From Athripsodes cinereus (Eukaryota; Arthropoda; Insecta; Trichoptera; Leptoceridae): 64,000 nt of DNA. The notes under the pieces were generated by a model. That model searched no databases and was not told the DNA's origin. It saw only the letters and a program-made list of their open reading frames with translations. The first letter of the stretch is position 1; each line of letters begins with the position of its first letter. Position numbers and translations under genes: made by a program. This document shows positions 58,972 to 64,000 of the stretch, in pieces. The stretch spans positions 8,551,572 through 8,615,571 of the forward strand of contig OX388325.1 of assembly GCA_947579605.1 (NCBI GenBank), given 5' to 3'.

Positions 58972-59734
58972 TGGGAACTCATTGAGAAGGTAGGCCCCAA
59001 TGTCAGATATCTGTCAAATATAGTTTTCTATGGAGGAAAATTGTTGCTACAATAATATTATTTGGATTTTTTCGCGAAATATTTTTTCTTTTTTTATTTG
59101 CAAAAATAAAATAAAACCGCCAATAATAAAATCTAATTCAAATATAAAAATAAAACTCTTCCTGACATAAGAGACTCTTATGACTTGTATTATGAGATAA
59201 CTGAAGTCCAGTATCCAATCAATATGTCTTGCCTCTTACACACTGATGCCCTCTCTGTATATCTCAAGATTTTAAAATCCGCCAAAAGAAATTTTATTAT
59301 CTTATAAATTAATGCCTTAATATTACGTGACATCTTCCTAAAATATTGTACTTGGGACAAATCGTCCCACAAGGGACGGGTTGCCGTAATCTTATAAATA
59401 ATAATAATAAAAATAAAACAAAACCAGCAAAAATAAAATCCAACTCGAATATAAACTTTAGGAAATTTGTATTCTTTAGGAAGTTTGTACTCGAAATAGA
59501 TTTTATTTTTGCTGGTTTTATTTTATTTTTGCCGGCAAAAATAAAATAAAACCAGCAAAAACAAAATCTAACACGAATGTAAACTTTGCCGGTGTCGAAA
59601 AACTTGGTGCCCAAAAATAATTAAACGCGGTGACCAAAAAATAATTGTACATATGGCAACAATTCTGTGTAAATTACTTTTTCTATGAAATCTCACATTT
59701 GACAACAGTGGGGCCTACCATCTCATATAGTGCC
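58972..59734. mobile_element. palindromic TIR element, full copy
   Basis: Ends TGGGAACTCATTGAGAAGGT-AGGCCCCA and, mirrored, GGCACTATATGAGATGGTAG-GCCCCA; inner homology extends through GTCAAATATAG / GTCAAATGTGAG and AATTGTTGC. TAAAAT flanks both sides (58966-58971, 59735-59740). The A-rich core is built from GCAAAAATAAAATAAAACCA in both orientations. No transposase frame. Confidence 0.8.
59511..59556. repeat. perfect 46-bp palindrome
   Basis: GCTGGTTTTATTTTATTTTTGCC meets its exact reverse complement at 59533/59534 without spacer (shown here as two 23-nt halves, each listed by position: 59511-59533 and 59534-59556). With one mismatch pair it extends to about 59498-59569. Confidence 0.9.
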
Positions 59735-60304
59735 TAAAATGGTATGTATTGCGAGCAATGCACAGCAAAGAATGAATAATTAAATAAATAATGCATTTTG
59801 CAGAAAACAATGATCGGGATAAGTGGCGGTACAGGGTACACACAATACTCAATCCGACGAATGTATCTTAACCATGCGTTTATCGAAAACCTGATAATAT
59901 AAAATTTATTGTATCTTGATTATGTTAGTTTTTCGGCATTAAATTTAAATATATAAATTGCATTTAAGTATGTACATATAAAGAATAAATTGAACAATTT
60001 GTTATCGAGTTTTGACAACAATAAAGAAGATATATTCGTCTCTTTCATTCTCATAACCATCATTGGGAAGGCAGGTAGAGATAAAAGTATTATTTTGTTG
60101 AATTTTGTAATGAAAATAGTTATCAAATTGCTTTTATAACATACAGTGAAGATTTTGAGGTCACGTCGTCCGTCGATGCGGATTAATTTGTATTTATTTA
60201 TTATGACGCGGGTTAATTTGATACGAATTATGTTTTTAGTAAAAGTTGTACTGTAAATTTTAAAAATATAAATACATAAGTACAGAGGCTTAAAAATTAT
60301 ATAT

Positions 60305-60590
60305 ATTCCGTGAAGTCCCCGGTAATGAATAAGTAATACCACTCTTTTCTGTAAGTTTTCGAGTGTACTGTAAATGGAACGTATGCGTAAAACATCACTT
60401 TTTAGGATATTTAACATCTACTACAGTTCAGCGATGAGTGAGTTAACAATTTAAATTCAGCGATGATGTTTGCCACCCATCCTGAAGTCTTGATTTTATA
60501 TTGGCACGGAGAGGACAGCTTGCATGTTTATTATATGCAGCTGGTCTGCTAGCTACCCCACTTGTGGGATATGCCGTGATGGTATAGTAG
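60305..60590 (-). repeat. repeat family A, fullest copy
   Basis: In plus-strand order: CCGTGAAGTCCCCGGTAATG, TTTTCTGTAAGTTTTCGAGT-GTACTGTAAATGG, CAGCGATGATGTTTGCCACC-CATCCTGAAGTC, TTGGCACGGAGAGGACAGCT, GCAGCTGGTCTGCTAGCTAC, CCCACTTGTGGGATATGCCG-TGATGGTA. At least 15 copies or pieces occur in the window in both orientations. No frame and no pol III boxes. The last 40 nt resemble the RTE 3' end. Confidence 0.9.
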
Positions 60591-60615
60591 TACCAAGTAG
60601 TATGAGTTATTAAAT

Positions 60616-60842
60616 ATATTACTCAATAGACACCTCTTCCGCACAACCAATATAGGCTACGCAAACTCCACTTAGTAGGAAACAAGAAATGTGGTCCGAT
60701 GCTTACGAATCGACTTAGGCTGGTTTGAGTGCACTTTACTCATGGTTCGTTCACCAATATCACCTTTCATATCCTGTTTCCTACTAAGAGAAATTTGCAC
60801 AGTCTGTTGGTTGTGCGGATGAGGTGTCTATTGAGTAATATT
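60616..60842. mobile_element. hairpin element with about 75-bp arms
   Basis: ATATTACTCAATAGACACCT, CCGCACAACCAA and TTAGTAGGAAACAAGA are mirrored by TCCTGTTTCCTACTAAGAGA, GTTGGTTGTGCGGATGAGGT and CTATTGAGTAATAT. The centre GCTTACGAATCGACTTAGGC also occurs at 51985-52015. Confidence 0.8.
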
Positions 60843-62589
60843 TTTAATTTATTTAAGTACATCACTATTTCTAAAAAAAAATATTTGATGGTATCTACTG
60901 TCTAGTAATTCCATAACGACTATTCCGATGATGTGATTCGTCATCCTCGATATTATCTGTACCTAATTGTAATGATTGTTATGCGTGCTAGAGCCGCGTG
61001 GAGTTGTTACTGAAGATTAGAACTAGACATGGCCGAAACAGGTAATAAGTCGACTCACTGTTCAGATACTTTTTACTGAGCCAAAAACACAAAATATGTG
61101 AGTTACGACTCAATACTATAGCCACTTAGGAATAACAAACTTGCTAACAGCTTCACAAACGAATGGAAGACTTCGCTATTTACCGACATCTTTGCAAAGT
61201 CTAAAGAATGTCATCCGTAATCATCAAAGGAGATGTAACTTCAATCCAACCAATACGGCGGCCAGATTTAACCCAGCTTACCTGGGAGAGCTTGTCTAGG
61301 TGAGATATCCCTTTGGAGAAGGAAGCATTCATTGGTGCCTCCGGCATTGGTGAACCTCGGGTTGAGAATGTTTCAGGATTCCTCAGCTCAGCACTCTAGA
61401 TTAATGTGTATATTTTGTATTGCAGCACGCGGGTGTTGTTAAGAATTTGCGTCACATATTTTTTTAACGATCGTGATTTCTTACACTACTGCTCACAAAC
61501 AATTTTTTATTGCCACCCTTTCATAATCTATTCACCGTTCATTCTTTTAGAGAATCGAAAGGTTCAAAAATAAATAAAGCATAACTAAACAAACAAATCC
61601 AAATAAACCAATTACAAAGATGCGACTCACTGAGACGGATCATTTTTGTGAGCAAGTGTAACTGAGTTGGATCCATTAGTGATTCACTTTATCCACCTCT
61701 ACTGTGGATAATGATGGATGGATGACAAAAACTAATATTTATTTATCTACAATGAAATTCGATAGATAGAAGATTCAAAATAAATAAACAAGAAGGAAAT
61801 AAATAATAATAATAATCATATAACTACTAGGAATTGTTTTTTTATTATTTTCCTCAAGCCATGAGAACAATAATTTAATGTTGGTTCAATACCTCAATAT
61901 ACCATATTTACTAATACCATCACGATAATTGCGCGTAAAGAATACTGTATTCAGGTTGTCCTCTCTGTACCAGAAAAAAAAATATTCCGAACTTTCAATA
62001 ATTATTAATTATTGTTATCGTAAAAACTTCACCCTACACCGAAACCATAACATCTTTTGGCCAAGGCGATCTCAGCAGGAAAAAAATAAAACAAAATAAA
62101 AAAAGCATATCTTCTCTTTTACAGGACACTTAAAAACTTAAGTACACAAAAGAGTGAGATCTTATTCATTGGCGGTGAATGCGAGTCTTGGTCATAAAAA
62201 AAAATATTTAAGTATACCTTCCGACCAGCCATATAATGCATTAAAAAATGATAATGATGACTCGTCACAATAGAAATGTATGTCAGAAAATAACAAAACT
62301 TGGTTCCCAGAGAAAAACCGAGTGTACCTACTTCTGCCTATCCACCTACTTAAGAAATGGACTGTTCGGAGAATAATATTATGAAGGTACGTACTGAATG
62401 TACTCTTTCGTAATATTGTGTTGTGATTTGTGATACCACAATGAAAAAAAAAAAAAACATAATAAAAATAATCACACACATAATATTTGTAAATGTTTCA
62501 TTGTTTGTACGTTCATAAGACGTGTTTGTTCAAAATGTGTGTTAAGTTTTAGATATGAAAGCGCAGATACATTTATGTAAGAGAAAAAA

Positions 62590-62845
62590 CCATGAGGAAT
62601 ATTGTCATTGCAGATTGCTTGTGTTAAGAGACAAGTGAACTGGGTAGGTCACGTGCCATGTATGTTTGATGATAGACGAAGGTACAAGACTGGAGGTCTA
62701 GAAAAGGACAATGAAGCGTCGGGAGGCCTCACACATGTTGGTCCAATGACATAAAAGGCAGGCCTGCACTGGAAGAGTCGCGTCCAGAAAACTGTGGAAG
62801 TCTAAGGGGGAGGCCTTTGTTCAATACTGGACACAAGAAGAAGCC
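62590..62845 (+). pseudogene. decayed RTE-class polyprotein C-terminus
   Basis: Reads (with frameshifts) WVGHVPCMFDDRR, TGGLEKDNEASGG and near the end GEAFVQYWTQEEA-stop, the usual RWAGH...GEA-x-x-x ending of insect RTE polyproteins. A second decayed remnant follows at 63095-63240 (IEKGLELYRVEEPFQL), related to 5743-5973. Confidence 0.65.
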
Positions 62846-63604
62846 TGAAGGTAAAGTTGGTTGGAAATAATGGCGCCTTCACTCTTTTCAGTAAGTATTA
62901 TCCCGCAAGATGTAGGTACATAAGGTAAAAGACATTTAATTTTAATACTTTTGTTAATATTTAAGTAATATATTAAATTTCACATTGTGAGAATGTTCAT
63001 AATAAAAAATACATAATTATATTATGATTGTGTAGTGGTGGTGATTCATGTTGAAAAATGATAAATAAAATCAGCTGCATCCAAACATAAAAAGCAAACT
63101 AGATGACAGATGTGATGTGGCAAGAAGGAAGATGTCCTAGCTTAGAAATATTGAGAAAGGATTAGAATTATACAGAGTGGAGGAGCCGTTTCAACTAGTA
63201 CCTCAGGATATAAAGGTCTATGCTAGAGTGATAACCGTTGTTAGGGGGATCTAACATAACATTAAAAAAAATGTAAGTTATGAAAAAATGTTGGATTTTC
63301 TTGGGGTATATTCAGCTAGTATTATTTTTATACTGTGCTTATTATTGTGAATGCATTCAGCATATTATTATTATACTGTATATACACACACACATACATA
63401 AAGAAGTAATTTGATTCTATTAAATATAATAATGATATGCCCCACACAAGACAATATAATAACTGAGATAATTTGGATAAAAGGACTTCGTTAGATATAC
63501 CCTTTTATCTTTTTCTTTCTACGTACATCTTCATTCCCACAGAATGTCATACAAAAAATCAATTTTGTTGTGGTAGGTATGACAAAATAATTATCCTAAG
63601 TAAA

Positions 63605-63960
63605 TATGGTAAGCTTCACAGAGTCACCGGGAATTAATATGTTCCCTCTCTTTTCTGCAAGTTTTCAAATTTATTCAAATTCAAATCAAATCGGGGCAAC
63701 ATTTCTCGCTTTGATGCGACATTAAATCCTGTTTGTGCATGTGTGTGTCGTTATGGAGATACATATCTTCAGGTACGGCACGAGGTATGTGGCGGGCGCT
63801 GCCCTTTTAAAAAAAAAAGTTTTCAAATTCCCTGCATAAAGCTGAATAAAATATAACATGATATTTGACATATTCAATTCAGTAATAACGAGGTAGGTAT
63901 ATCACGCATATTCAAATTGTTTTAATGGCACGGAGAAGATGCTGATTACGACTGAATTGT
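63605..63960 (-). repeat. family A copy split by an insertion
   Basis: Minus-oriented family A (CACAGAGTCACCGGGAATTA, CTTTTCTGCAAGTTTTCAAA; then TTCAGTAATAACGAGGTAGG, GGCACGGAGAAGATGC) is interrupted by 63672-63816. Confidence 0.75.
63672..63816. mobile_element. 145-bp insertion with 13-bp target duplication
   Basis: AAGTTTTCAAATT is exactly repeated at 63659-63671 and 63817-63829, bracketing an insert that begins TATTCAAATTCAAATCAAAT and ends CTGCCCTTTTAAAAAAAA. The A run at one end and the TTCAAA iterations at the other leave the transcription direction open. Not recognised as a tRNA, 5S or spliceosomal RNA relative. Confidence 0.75.
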
Positions 63961-64000
63961 CCGTCGGCAAATTGTTGTCGGTAAATTATCCGGCTCCCAT

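Larger units (their letters stand above)
34140..64000 (-). other. probable first Notch intron, partial, repeat-filled
   Basis: No exon with a signal peptide or with the first four EGF1 cysteines was found on the minus strand, so the transcript most likely begins beyond the window. Stretches without a recognisable feature are 34160-35390, 38400-39320, 40210-41390, 51120-52030, 53350-53980, 59750-60300 and 60850-62580; these show only AT-rich sequence and very short repeat scraps. Confidence 0.6.

Noticed and set aside
59309..59614. Overlapping Lys/Phe-rich frames on both strands
   Set aside because: They translate the A-rich palindromic core of the TIR element; mirrored DNA gives mirrored frames.

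Overview
This is AT-rich insect genomic DNA. It carries one host gene, the minus-strand orthologue of Notch, inside a dense layer of mobile-element debris. The repeat set is RTE-type retrotransposon tails ending in (GTAT)n, Helitron-like elements beginning TCTAATATATAA and ending CAGCTAGT, tRNA-derived SINEs and many hairpin MITEs. That mix points to an insect and most likely a lepidopteran; the order is an inference from repeat style, while the Notch orthology is direct.

Layout: 1-1651 is the probable 3' UTR and downstream DNA. Positions 1652-34139 hold 32 consecutive coding exons of Notch, read right to left. All have GT-AG borders and compatible phases, and together they give an open frame of 2,420 complete residues ending in the conserved -EAIYI C-terminus. 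In protein order they encode the tail of EGF repeat 1 (from its fifth cysteine), EGF repeats 2-36, three LNR modules, the heterodimerization region, one membrane span, a RAM W-x-P motif, a basic nuclear-localization stretch, the ankyrin domain, and a C-terminal tail with a PPSY motif and a PEST/WSSPSP degron. EGF repeats 11-12, the ligand-binding pair, are in the exon 19771-19953. The signal peptide and the first four cysteines of EGF1 are not visible; the exon(s) coding them probably lie beyond position 64000, so 34140-64000 is best read as part of a first intron longer than 29.8 kb. A second large intron (21401-31693) separates EGF6 from EGF7.

The two large introns, and to a lesser extent the small ones, are full of repeats: 5'-truncated RTE copies with 11-13 bp target duplications (two of them identical by eye over about 455 nt), 3' ends of at least two other non-LTR retrotransposons, two Helitron-like elements, a hAT-like element with an 8-bp CCGGCCGG duplication, a pogo-like element with TA duplications, a foldback element made of TTCGAA-type iterations, several long hairpin elements and two SINE families. 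No second host gene, functional tRNA gene, rRNA, CRISPR array or operon was found.

The most useful observations are a tandem TAGTAG splice acceptor in the Notch intracellular domain, a possible 3'-end sharing between the RTE element and an abundant roughly 280-bp repeat (suggesting a LINE/SINE-like partnership), a three-level nested insertion bracketed by a roughly 80-bp direct duplication, and near-perfect intronic hairpins that would form long double-stranded RNA in the Notch transcript.
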